Positions 1 through 7,320 of a stretch of 29,395 nucleotides of DNA are shown here, piece by piece. Position 1 is the stretch's first letter. Every line of letters begins with the position of its first letter. The position numbers and the translations under genes were made by a program. This DNA is from Chersky-822 sp035553055 (GTDB lineage Bacteria; Actinomycetota; Actinomycetes; Streptosporangiales; Streptosporangiaceae), in the NCBI GenBank assembly GCA_035553055.1, contig DATNEK010000170.1, forward strand, positions 1 to 29,395, given 5' to 3'. The notes beneath the pieces were generated by a model. It was not told the DNA's origin. It searched no databases and was given only the letters and a program-made list of their open reading frames with translations.

Positions 1-2
1 AG

Positions 3-125
3 ATACCGGGCTTGGCGAGGAGCTTATTCAGGGCAAAGGCTTTGGCCGAGTTGGGACCGGATGCGCCCGAGTTGGAATGGATGAGCCGAGCAGCTACCGC
101 CGCAGTCCTGCCTGCGTGCCGCTAA
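3..125 (+). CDS. Possible 3' end of a gene cut by the window edge
   Basis: The frame starting at base 3 is open to a TAA at 123-125 and has clearly more G/C at third positions than the other two forward frames, which both carry A/T-rich third bases. The roughly 40 residues end in an alanine- and leucine-rich stretch. No family can be named from so short a tail. It could equally be non-coding. Confidence 0.28.
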   Translation: MPGLARSLFRAKALAELGPDAPELEWMSRAATAAVLPACR

Positions 126-238
126 TATCCATATATCTCCCTTTAGAATGATGCTGACAGAACGCTATAACAGTATGCAAGCATATGAAAAGGGATCGGG
201 GTTGGCATAGCGGATCTCGCTTGGGGTTGGGCAGCGCG

Positions 239-742
239 ATGGAAGAGTGGCTTGCCGTTGCGGGGGCGCTGGGGGAGTTGTGGTATCCAGGGCGGGTGCG
301 GTTGGCGATGGTGACGGCTGGCAATGTGGGTTATGCCTGCCGCCTGGCGGTGCGCCCGGATCAGGAGCGGTTCGTGGCGCCGGTGGCCTGGTCGCTGGCC
401 GAGGCGTACGCCCAGCCGGAGGTTGCGTGGCCGCGGTTGGTGTATGACGCGGACCGGCCGGTCGCGTTCGTCATGGGCGGGTTCGATCCGGGTAACAGTA
501 CGTGGTATTTCCGGTGCGGGATCTGGCGGCTGAACGTGGGCGCGGCCGAGCAGGGCAAGGGGTATGGCCGGTTCGCTGTCGAAGCGGTGCTGGCCGAGGC
601 CCGGCGGCGCGGGCAGCAGCGCGCCAGCGTGCTGTGGGTGCCTGGTCCGGGCGGGCCGGAGGGGTTTTACCTGCGCGTGGGGTTCCGGCCCACGGGCGAG
701 ACTTTCGCTGATCAGGTTGTGGGCGAGATCAGCCTGGACTGA
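239..742 (+). CDS. GNAT N-acetyltransferase, diamine/spermidine acetyltransferase-like
   Basis: This is a GNAT-family enzyme that should transfer acetyl from acetyl-CoA to an amine in the cytoplasm. The acetyl-CoA pyrophosphate-binding motif A is visible as QGKGYG (about residues 105-110), followed by the usual alpha-helix (AVEAVLAEARRRG) and the C-terminal GFYLRVGF segment. The segment around LAVRPDQERFVAPVAWSLAEA resembles the start of the BltD/SpeG-like diamine acetyltransferases, which suggests a polyamine substrate, but the substrate is inference. The start is uncertain: ATG 185 would add residues with poorer codon bias, ATG 239 is used here, and GTG 296 lies closest to where the family's domain begins. 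It stands alone, with no same-strand gene close enough to be a clear operon partner. Confidence 0.85.
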   Translation: MEEWLAVAGALGELWYPGRVRLAMVTAGNVGYACRLAVRPDQERFVAPVAWSLAEAYAQPEVAWPRLVYDADRPVAFVMGGFDPGNSTWYFRCGIWRLNVGAAEQGKGYGRFAVEAVLAEARRRGQQRASVLWVPGPGGPEGFYLRVGFRPTGETFADQVVGEISLD

Positions 743-1207
743 CGCACCAGGAGCGGAGAAGCCCGAGCTGCCTTCGGCTGCAAGCCATGGCCATCTGGCA
801 CGCGCGATGCTGACCGCTGCCCGCGGTTCATGACCGGTCACTCCAACCGTGGCAGAAGAACTTTTTTGTTTCCCGTTGCTAGCCAGGCCGCTAGGCCGCG
901 CCATATCGAGTCGGTGCGTGAGTCAGGCTGCCAGGTTGGGTCACTTGGCGCGACGCGGCACCGCCCCGCTTCCGCGCTGTCTCGTTCTGGAGTCATGACG
1001 CCGAATCGGGACGGTCGTTTTGCTGGTCGGGTTGAGTTCTGGATGCGCCTAGATTTGCCATTTCTGCGTGCTTGGGGCGGACCAATGCCGTTTACCGAGC
1101 CGGATCGGTTCCGCATCGGGAAGCTATTTCGGTCGGCCATGCCCGGGCCTGCGGTGCGGATCGCCGGTTCTCTGGAGCGCTCCCGGCGTGTTTGCGATGT
1201 CGTTGCT
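743..1207. other. Gap without a supported gene
   Basis: An open frame from 830 runs through this stretch into the next gene, but its first ~126 codons have weak codon bias and resemble no known protein. The opposite-strand frame looks no better. I see no RNA gene, repeat or clear promoter here. Confidence 0.5.
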
Positions 1208-1783
1208 ATGGGCGCGGGCAGCGTGGTGTTAGGTTTTGTGATCGACGATGAAGTGGTCTTTTCGCTCGGCCGCAGATTCCGGGCACCATGGCTGCGGCGC
1301 TTGATCATCTCGCTGCTGATTACGGCCTGCCTACTGCTTCCGGGTAGGCGCTTGCTTGGTGCCGCGATTCTCATGGCTCAGGTGACGGCGGTCGCTGCTG
1401 CCATCTATCTGTGGCAGGGAAGGTTCAGGACAATCCTCACCGTGCACGGGATCAAGGTGCGCGGGTATTTCAACCACTTCGTGCCCTGGACGGACGTGGC
1501 CGGATTCGACGTCGTTAAATACGGCGCGCCGCGGCCGATGGCTGAAGAAGGCATACTCGCGCCCCGATCTGGGTCGTATCCGCGCGTGAACAGGCGGCTG
1601 GCCTCCGGCGGCAAGCTGGCCAGGCTGGCTACTGTCGCGGTGGTGCGGGTCAATGGGCGGCGTGTGCAGCTGCGGGCACCGTGGGTGACGTCATGGCAGT
1701 TCGATCCTGATTTTGATGACAAGGTCACCACCATGCAGCGGTGGTGGCGCGAGTACTCCGTGCCGCAGCGTCCCCTGGGCTGA
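1208..1783 (+). CDS. Small membrane protein with PH-like domain
   Basis: Hypothetical membrane protein. A short N-terminus with several basic residues is followed by two closely spaced hydrophobic segments (about residues 40-55 and 60-75), then a cytoplasmic beta-rich domain with the pattern typical of small actinobacterial PH-domain proteins (CFP-6/PH_6 type): a segment like FRTILTVHGIKVRGYF, a VPWTDVAGF turn, and a final basic/aromatic helix MQRWWREY. The open frame reaches upstream to 830, but the extra N-terminal residues are low complexity and arginine-rich. ATG 1208 or GTG 1239 is more plausible. Role unknown; family members are usually single-copy membrane proteins without enzymatic motifs. 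No operon partner. Confidence 0.6.
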   Translation: MGAGSVVLGFVIDDEVVFSLGRRFRAPWLRRLIISLLITACLLLPGRRLLGAAILMAQVTAVAAAIYLWQGRFRTILTVHGIKVRGYFNHFVPWTDVAGFDVVKYGAPRPMAEEGILAPRSGSYPRVNRRLASGGKLARLATVAVVRVNGRRVQLRAPWVTSWQFDPDFDDKVTTMQRWWREYSVPQRPLG

Positions 1784-2441
1784 TGCTGACCGGTTTGAGC
1801 TCGGAGGGATTGGCGAAACTCGGCGTATCGGGGTCGGCAGGCCACTGGTGCGGTGTGCGCGGCGGTATCGGGCCAGCTTTGCTGGCCGGCCGTGCCGGGC
1901 CGTGCCCGGCGGCGGGTTCGGGCTGGCGCGGCCGGATCGCCGCGCTGCGGGATGCTCGGGGTTCCCTGCGGTGCCCGGGTGCTGGCGGCCTGCCCTGGCG
2001 GACTGCTGCAGCTGCGATAGTTTCCCGGATTCATGGCCGGGTGTCGCGATGGATGCCCGAATTCACACCCGATTTCCCTGATGAGACCCCGAATCCATCG
2101 CACCCAACCACCCCGAATCCGGCGCCAAAGCGCGATGAATACCCGAATCCATCGTGCCCAACCACGCGGGACCGGGCGCCGGGGCGCGATGGATACCCGA
2201 ATCCATCGCACCCAACGACGCGGGACCGGGCGCCGGGGCGCGATGGATGCCCGGATCCATCGCACCGGGCCGTTGATCATTGGAGAAACTGGGGTTATCC
2301 CGCATGGTCACATGGCGGCAGCGCACGAAGCCGGGCTGTCCCGGCCCGCCACCAGCGCAACCCCCGCCGGACCAGACCACCGCTCACGTTCGCCAAGCTC
2401 CCAGTGGCTCCGAGCGGTGAGGCCGCCTGCCTAGCATCGCT
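1784..2441. other. Intergenic region holding the repeat array
   Basis: Apart from the tandem repeat at 2046-2280, nothing here can be supported as a gene. Overlapping open frames exist on both strands, none with convincing family resemblance. The segment 1784-2040 is GC-rich with weak frame preference. Confidence 0.5.
2046..2280. repeat. 54-bp tandem repeat with internal hairpins
   Basis: Units begin at 2077, 2131, 2185 and 2239, giving an exact 54-bp period with about 3.5 copies. Copies 3 and 4 are nearly identical; copy 1 is the most diverged. Each newer unit carries a perfect 9-bp inverted repeat, GCGATGGAT/ATCCATCGC, around a 6-base loop (arms 2186-2194 and 2201-2209 in copy 3; 2240-2248 and 2255-2263 in copy 4). 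The rest of the unit is GC-rich with GGCGCC. A partial related arm lies out of register at 2046-2060. Because 54 is divisible by three, several frames on both strands stay open across it, so these open frames are not evidence for a gene. Confidence 0.9.
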
Positions 2442-3023
2442 TCACGAGGATCGGGTCCATGGTGATACCCACTCGTTGTCCAGCAGGTCCGGGTCCGCCA
2501 GGGTGGCGATCATGAGCCGGACTGTGTCTTGCACGTCCCGGGTGAGCTGGAAGCACTCCGCCGCCGAGCGGCACCTGGCCGGCTCGAACTGCCTGGCCGT
2601 GGCGACGACCGTATCGGCCAGGCCGGCGATCTGCGGGGCATCCTCAGGGCTGACCGGCCAGCCGCGCCCTCCGCTGCGGGCGCCGAGGCTCACGACCTGA
2701 TCGCCGAGCCAGCCCCACGGGTCGGCGGTCAGCCGGGCGTCCAGCACCCTGTCGCTCGGCTCGTTCCCGTCGAACCCCGGATGGTAGTGCGCGGCGCCGA
2801 AGGTGCCGGGGGCGTCCGCCAGCCGGTCGAATAGGTCGGCCCGCCATAGCGGCCGATCCACGGTGATGAGCTGGGCTGCCGATTCGCTGCCGCGGTGCGG
2901 CTGGACAGGCAGCTCGCGCAGTTCGATCCGGGCACCGTGCTCCATGGAGGCGTCATCGAGGTTGATCTCGAACCAGTGTCGTATCACGAAGCCACACCGA
3001 GACAGGGTCAGAACGTGGCGCAT
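2442..3023 (-). CDS. Conserved hypothetical protein
   Basis: A protein of about 193 residues with strong codon bias. It has no signal peptide or membrane helix. The central block contains aromatic and histidine-rich segments such as RPLWRADLFDRL and FGAAHYHPGFDG, a pattern I associate with uncharacterised actinobacterial proteins of this size, possibly a recently named DUF; I cannot name a function. I chose the ATG at 3023 because GGAG sits about 8 bases upstream and the upstream GTG at 3065 lacks such a site. The HYHP and DGNEPSD stretches could be metal-binding, but this is speculation. It stands alone next to the repeat array and is transcribed toward it. Confidence 0.72.
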   Translation of the reverse strand: MRHVLTLSRCGFVIRHWFEINLDDASMEHGARIELRELPVQPHRGSESAAQLITVDRPLWRADLFDRLADAPGTFGAAHYHPGFDGNEPSDRVLDARLTADPWGWLGDQVVSLGARSGGRGWPVSPEDAPQIAGLADTVVATARQFEPARCRSAAECFQLTRDVQDTVRLMIATLADPDLLDNEWVSPWTRSS

Positions 3024-3400
3024 GAAATCATCTCCGCACATCAGACCGAAATCAGTGAGGATCACCGGCGTACCTGACGTGACGTAGCTCGCCAGTGCTC
3101 GTGGTCTTCGATCACCCTTTAACGATGCTGACTTGGGTGCGGGTTACGTTCCGTCTTACCAGCTCGTGCCCCGGATTCCGATCCTCCAATCATGGGCGCT
3201 TACCGGAGGTGGAGTGAATAGCTTATTGACCGCCCATATCCCGTCTGCGCGCGGTCGATCCTTAGCGAATTCACGCACTGTAATGGCCTTGCGTAGGCCG
3301 ACGACTGGCCTTGCCGCGCGTGATCAGGCGAGGGCGGTGGCCCCACGCGGCGCACCGAAATCTCTGGCCATCACCTGGTCAGCGGGCATAGTATCCGGGC
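3024..3400. other. Gap without a supported gene
   Basis: A region divergently flanked by the hypothetical protein (minus strand) and a small membrane protein (plus strand), so it probably holds promoters in both directions. A forward frame from 3133 is open but has poor codon bias and no resemblance to known proteins. No tRNA fold found. Confidence 0.4.
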
Positions 3401-3598
3401 ATGCGCTTGGTAGCGCGCCGGACCGGGCAGGTTTCCGGCGGCCTGTTCCTGGTCCTAGGCATATTCTGGACCGGCCGGGAAAGCACGCACGGCCTGACAG
3501 CCTTCTGGGAGCACTGGTGGTGCCCCATCCCGCTCGCGCTGACGTTGCTGGGGCTGGTCATGGTGATCACGACCCGGCGTTCCTCATCACCTGCCTGA
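3401..3598 (+). CDS. Small two-helix membrane protein
   Basis: A 65-residue frame with very high G/C at third codon positions. A basic N-terminus (MRLVARRTG) is followed by a hydrophobic segment (about residues 11-25), a polar loop with three Trp, and a second strong hydrophobic helix (about 42-58) ending in RR. No family recognised. The codon bias, higher than in the competing frames, is the main reason to call it. It ends 46 bases before the thymidylate-synthase-like gene and could be co-transcribed with it. Confidence 0.45.
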   Translation: MRLVARRTGQVSGGLFLVLGIFWTGRESTHGLTAFWEHWWCPIPLALTLLGLVMVITTRRSSSPA

Positions 3599-3644
3599 GG
3601 CCAAGCGGGCTGACTCGCGTCGGCGGTTGCCTACGATGCCCGTT

Positions 3645-4346
3645 ATGACGACGCCGCTGGCCTTGGACGAACCGCACATACTTAGCTCGGACACCATCGG
3701 CGGCGGGTGGTTCGCCGCCGCAGGCAGGATCGTCGCCCACGGCGTACCCAGCCGCTACGACGACCTGCCGATCCGGGAAGTCTCACTGCTCACGCTCACG
3801 ATCGCGCGGCCGGATCCGCACGACGAGATCATCGCGAAGCACGCCGAACCGGAGCGGCTGGCCTGGATGCACGCCAACTTCACTGACCACTCAGCGGTGG
3901 CGGCCCTCGGCTACGCGGACAGCTACGCCACACGGCTTTTCGACTACGAGCACTCCGGCCGGGACCAGGTCACCTGGGTGATCGACCGGCTCCGCGCGGA
4001 CCCGGCATCGCGCTCAGCGACGATCACGACGCTCCAGCCGCACACCGACACCACCTACATCCCATGTGTCAGCATGCTCGACTTCTGGCTGCCCGGCGGC
4101 GCCGTGGAGCTGGTCGTGTACGCGCACAGCATCGACTTCGGCGCCAAGGGCTACGCCAACCTGGTCGAACTGGCCGCATTGCAGCGACACGTCGCTGACG
4201 AGCTCGGCCCGCCCGTCGGCCGGCTGCTGATGATCGTCAAGTCAGCTCACGTCTACGAGACCGAACTTGCGTATGTCGAGGGCATGCTGGCCGGCGTCAG
4301 GCAGGCAGACGGGCCAGCTCGTAGGCGCAGCTCGCGTTCTGGGTGA
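3645..4346 (+). CDS. Thymidylate synthase-like protein (TS/nucleotide hydroxymethylase fold)
   Basis: Residues 119-205 align well with the C-terminal half of thymidylate synthase. Matching E. coli ThyA from memory: Arg126 to R123 in DPASRS, catalytic Cys146 to C141 in IPCV, Ser167/Asp169 to S162/D164, the pyrimidine-orienting Asn177 to N172, and His207/Tyr209 to H202/Y204 in AHVYE. Two usual residues differ: the dUMP-phosphate Arg166 is His161 and His147 is Val142. At about 233 residues it is shorter than ThyA (264). The family adds a one-carbon unit to C5 of dUMP, dCMP or CMP using methylene-tetrahydrofolate; retained Asn favours a uracil base, but the altered phosphate site makes the real substrate uncertain. 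ATG 3645 is chosen over TTG 3627 and ATG 3636. No dihydrofolate reductase or other folate gene lies nearby. Confidence 0.78.
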   Translation: MTTPLALDEPHILSSDTIGGGWFAAAGRIVAHGVPSRYDDLPIREVSLLTLTIARPDPHDEIIAKHAEPERLAWMHANFTDHSAVAALGYADSYATRLFDYEHSGRDQVTWVIDRLRADPASRSATITTLQPHTDTTYIPCVSMLDFWLPGGAVELVVYAHSIDFGAKGYANLVELAALQRHVADELGPPVGRLLMIVKSAHVYETELAYVEGMLAGVRQADGPARRRSSRSG

Positions 4347-4458
4347 AGGTTCCGCCGTCGCCGTACGGGCTCAGCCTGACCGCGAGATCGACATCGAATG
4401 CGGCAACTTGGTCGCGTGCCCGTGAGTAGAAGGCGACAGCCCCGGCTGCGTCCGCGGG
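4297..4458 (-). pseudogene. Orphan 3' gene fragment overlapping two gene ends
   Basis: On the minus strand a frame ending in TGA at 4297-4299 reads as about 50 well-biased codons, nearly all ending in G or C, including the stretches AFYSRARDQVAAFDVDL and TFTQNASCAYELARLP. There is no ATG or GTG in frame before it runs into the last codons of the glycine-rich gene, so it looks like the surviving C-terminal end of a lost gene. It overlaps the last codons of the thymidylate-synthase-like gene on the other strand. I do not recognise the family. Alternatively a frameshift near 4460 separates it from the glycine-rich gene, so that it is that protein's natural C-terminus. Confidence 0.45.
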
Positions 4459-4462
4459 TTTG

Positions 4463-7087
4463 TCAATTTGGCACGAACTGTGGGTCGCTTGTCTTCGTGA
4501 TCGCGGGATTCCCCCAGGTTGCGCTGCCCACGCTCATCGTATACATCGGTGCCACGATCACGCCCACAGGGAGGTTTGTGCCTGCTGGGGGCATGATGCG
4601 AAGACTGAACGGCGTCTTTTGCGTCCCCGGGATTCGCCCGACGCTGAGAACGTCCAGCTGATTTTTGAAGTCGTGCGCAGCAGCCGTGATGAGCGTTTCC
4701 TTTCCGTCGGCATTGCTCAGCGCGCCCACGCCGAAGGCGGTGCCGCGTGGGGTAAGCAGTACCTGCACCGGCGTGTTCGCGGTGGCGTGATCCAGTGCTA
4801 CGTGTATGTCGAACAGCACACCGTAGTTGCCCAGGAACAACCCGGGCCCGTCGAGCGGCTTCTCGTACTGCGGATCAGAGGCGTTCTTAGGGCCGATCTT
4901 CCAGCCGAAGGCGACTGCCTCCCTCACGTCGTAGCTAGCCGCGTGCGGAAGGGTAACGTTCCGGCCCGCATGCGGGTAGGTACCGCGCCCCTTGTTGGTG
5001 GCCGCCATCCCGTCGTCGGTGAAGAATGTCCCGCCCGCGACCTGGAATTTGTACTTGCGCGGATTAGCGCTGAAGGCCGATACGTCGGTGGGATTAAGCA
5101 TCACTTCCCCGACCTGCAGTTTGTCGCCGCCTGGACTCGCGCAGAAGTCGTCGATCGCGAAGACGGGTTCCCCGACCTTGACCGGGTGAGGTGTCTCGGG
5201 CAGGGCCAGCGTGCCGCCGGGCGGGATAGCCGTGCTCTTGCCCGTGCAGCCGGTGCCTCCATGCGCCTGCAGTTGCTTCATGTACTCGACTTCGGTGTTC
5301 GGGCCGACCACCTCCTCATGCGGGTCGGTGAGATTCGCGCTGATGCCGCGCCTGAGCATGACGACACCCTTGCTCTCGTTGTGCAACACGATGAGGAAAT
5401 CCTTGGGGCCGCCTTTTGACTTTCCGGCGTTGGTGTCGGAGTCGTTGACGTGTTCGTTGAAGAAACGGAACTCCCCGCTTGCGGTGCCATCGCCGGGCGA
5501 CAACGCCTTGGGCTGCTTGTAAAGAACACCCTCGATGTTGCCGCCTGTCTTGCCGTTCCCGGCGCTGTTGGCCTTTATCGTTTCCGGGGTGTCGCTCAAG
5601 ATCAGCTGCCCGCCACTTCCAGTAACGGCATTGGCCCGGCCCGGCTTCGTCCAATCCAGCCAGCTAGCGGGCACCTGTGTCACCTTGCCAACGGCAGGTG
5701 CCGGTGCCCTTTTCAGCGTGTACTCGAATTTCTTCGACTCGCCGCCCTTGAATGAAAGATCCGACCAGCTAATGGTGCCCTTCTGGCTACTCGGCAGCGG
5801 ACCCCAGGAAACCTTGGCCGACGCCGGGCTGATTTCCGCAGGCCGACCCTCGGAATTGAAGATCGGAGAGATCGTCACCTTGATGTTCACGCACGACAGT
5901 TCTCCGGTCGTCATATTGGTGGCAGTGAGCGTATATCGGTCGCTTGCCCCAGCGGCAGCGTGGGTGAGGGTCAGGTTCAGATCGGTGGGCTTGGCCGGTC
6001 CGCAACCGTTGGTGTAGGAGACGATCACCCGCCCGGTGTTCGAGTTCCAGACCCCGTTGCGGCCAGAGGCAGAGACAGCCGTGGGGGAAACGTAGCCGGA
6101 GCCACCGCCGCCGGAACCGCCGCCGCCGTTAGCCGAATCGCCGCCGCCTCCGCCGCCGGTGTAGCCAGCGCCACCGCCTCCGGCCATCCCCAGGTTCCCC
6201 GTGTTTCCGGGAATGCCGCCGCCGCCCCCGTAGCCGCCCTGCGTGTCCAGACCACTGTCCCCGTCGGTGATATTCGGATCGGTGGGCCCGGTGACCGGCC
6301 CCTTACCGTCCTGGCCCGCCTGCGGCGGGGTGCCGCCGCTGGCCGGCCCGGCCGTGCCGCCCGCGCCTGGAGTGGTCTTGCCGCCCGCGCCGCCCCCGCC
6401 GCCGGGACCGGTGCCAGATCCGCTGGTCCCCGGGCTCCCAGGGCCGCCGCCGCCGCCCGCACCGCCCAGCTGATTCACCGACGAGTTGCCCGAGCCCGTG
6501 CCTCCGCCGCCACCCGCGATGACCAGCGGCCCCGTCGGCCCGAACACGTACGAGCCACCGCCGCCCTTGCCGCCCTGCGTCAGCTGGCCGCCGGTGAAGT
6601 TGGAGTCACCGAAACCGCCGCCGCCCTCGCCGCCAGCCGAGGCCTGATCTCCCGCGTCACCGACCAGGATCGTGAGCGTTTCAGCCGTCGTGACCTTGAA
6701 CGTGCCCACCGACTCACCGCCCAGCCCCGGCGTCCCGTCGAGCGTGCCAAAGCTATCCTGGCCACGCCCGCCCGGTGAACCGTCTGCGGTGATCGTCATC
6801 TTCACATCGGCCGGCATCTTGAGCGTCTGCGCGCTGGGTGCGTTGGCCAGGAAGGTGTAGGTACAGGTGTCGCCGGTCAGCACCCCCGGGCTCGGGCACG
6901 GCGGCGGTTTCTGCGTCGCAAAGGACTGCGCCTGCGACGCGCCCGCAGACAACACCGGCAGGCTGGCTCCCACCAGAAGGACGCCAAGGACAGCAAGCCT
7001 GAACCGGCGGGCGGACGCCGCCCGGCCGCCCGGCCGGCCCACAGCCACCGCAGCGCAACTCCGGTAATAGCGGAAATGGTCAGACAT
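4463..7087 (-). CDS. Large secreted glycine-rich protein
   Basis: An 874-residue exported protein. The N-terminus has a basic region with RR near residue 28, a hydrophobic core at 31-47 and a likely signal-peptidase site near AGASQAQ (about 48-54). Residues about 75-360 resemble the glycine-rich domain also seen in ALK-type and bacterial cell-surface proteins: a beta strand pair, DGSPGGRGQ, a strand TAETLTILVGDAGDQ, then many GGGG clusters and a closing RVIVSYTNG strand. The C-terminal ~500 residues are beta-rich without a recognised enzyme motif and carry a Cys pair (CTGK and DFCASPGG). ATG 7087 is supported by a G-rich Shine-Dalgarno sequence. There is no sorting signal or C-terminal helix. 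Probable role: extracellular matrix or surface protein (inference). It lies 233 bases downstream of the Hsp70 gene set on the same strand, separated by a palindromic element. Confidence 0.85.
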   Translation of the reverse strand: MSDHFRYYRSCAAVAVGRPGGRAASARRFRLAVLGVLLVGASLPVLSAGASQAQSFATQKPPPCPSPGVLTGDTCTYTFLANAPSAQTLKMPADVKMTITADGSPGGRGQDSFGTLDGTPGLGGESVGTFKVTTAETLTILVGDAGDQASAGGEGGGGFGDSNFTGGQLTQGGKGGGGSYVFGPTGPLVIAGGGGGTGSGNSSVNQLGGAGGGGGPGSPGTSGSGTGPGGGGGAGGKTTPGAGGTAGPASGGTPPQAGQDGKGPVTGPTDPNITDGDSGLDTQGGYGGGGGIPGNTGNLGMAGGGGAGYTGGGGGGDSANGGGGSGGGGSGYVSPTAVSASGRNGVWNSNTGRVIVSYTNGCGPAKPTDLNLTLTHAAAGASDRYTLTATNMTTGELSCVNIKVTISPIFNSEGRPAEISPASAKVSWGPLPSSQKGTISWSDLSFKGGESKKFEYTLKRAPAPAVGKVTQVPASWLDWTKPGRANAVTGSGGQLILSDTPETIKANSAGNGKTGGNIEGVLYKQPKALSPGDGTASGEFRFFNEHVNDSDTNAGKSKGGPKDFLIVLHNESKGVVMLRRGISANLTDPHEEVVGPNTEVEYMKQLQAHGGTGCTGKSTAIPPGGTLALPETPHPVKVGEPVFAIDDFCASPGGDKLQVGEVMLNPTDVSAFSANPRKYKFQVAGGTFFTDDGMAATNKGRGTYPHAGRNVTLPHAASYDVREAVAFGWKIGPKNASDPQYEKPLDGPGLFLGNYGVLFDIHVALDHATANTPVQVLLTPRGTAFGVGALSNADGKETLITAAAHDFKNQLDVLSVGRIPGTQKTPFSLRIMPPAGTNLPVGVIVAPMYTMSVGSATWGNPAITKTSDPQFVPN

Positions 7088-7216
7088 TGACGCCCCCCTG
7101 CGTTAATAAGCCGCGCGACCAATGGCCAGACCGTCGTCACAGATCGGCCATAAGCGCCGCGCCAACGAACCTATCACCCGCAGGATCAAACGCCCAGAGT
7201 CAAATGGGCTTTCCCG

Positions 7217-7283
7217 TGATCTGGGAGAGTTGTCCGCGCCATTTACGGAGAACTTTCCCAAACACGAAAACTCTCCCAGATCA
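7217..7283. repeat. Palindromic interspersed element, copy 1
   Basis: Bounded by perfect 15-bp inverted repeats TGATCTGGGAGAGTT (7217-7231) and its complement (7269-7283). The middle contains another copy of the right-hand motif (about CGGAGAACTTTCCCA), so the left arm can pair with either. The core CCGCGCnATTTnCGGA is shared with the element near 13700. No transposase inside. It may also act as a transcript-end hairpin for the upstream minus-strand genes. Confidence 0.75.
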
Positions 7284-7320
7284 TGATACCTGATACAGCC
7301 CGTTTCTGTCCGCCGGGCGG

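Noticed and set aside
143..904. Minus-strand open frame of 253 codons
   Set aside because: Antisense to the GNAT gene; Arg/Pro/His-rich composition is typical of a shadow frame.
2077..2266. CRISPR array
   Set aside because: The repeats are directly adjacent and whole 54-bp units are similar; there are no unique spacers and no cas genes.
1405..2280. Minus-strand protein with WVRWIRVSIAPRRP repeats
   Set aside because: It arises because the 54-bp repeat period is divisible by three; it also overlaps the PH-like gene antisense and competing frames on the other strand show the same repeats.
4460..5419. Plus-strand open frame of 319 codons
   Set aside because: Antisense to the glycine-rich secreted protein; poor family resemblance and no ribosome site.
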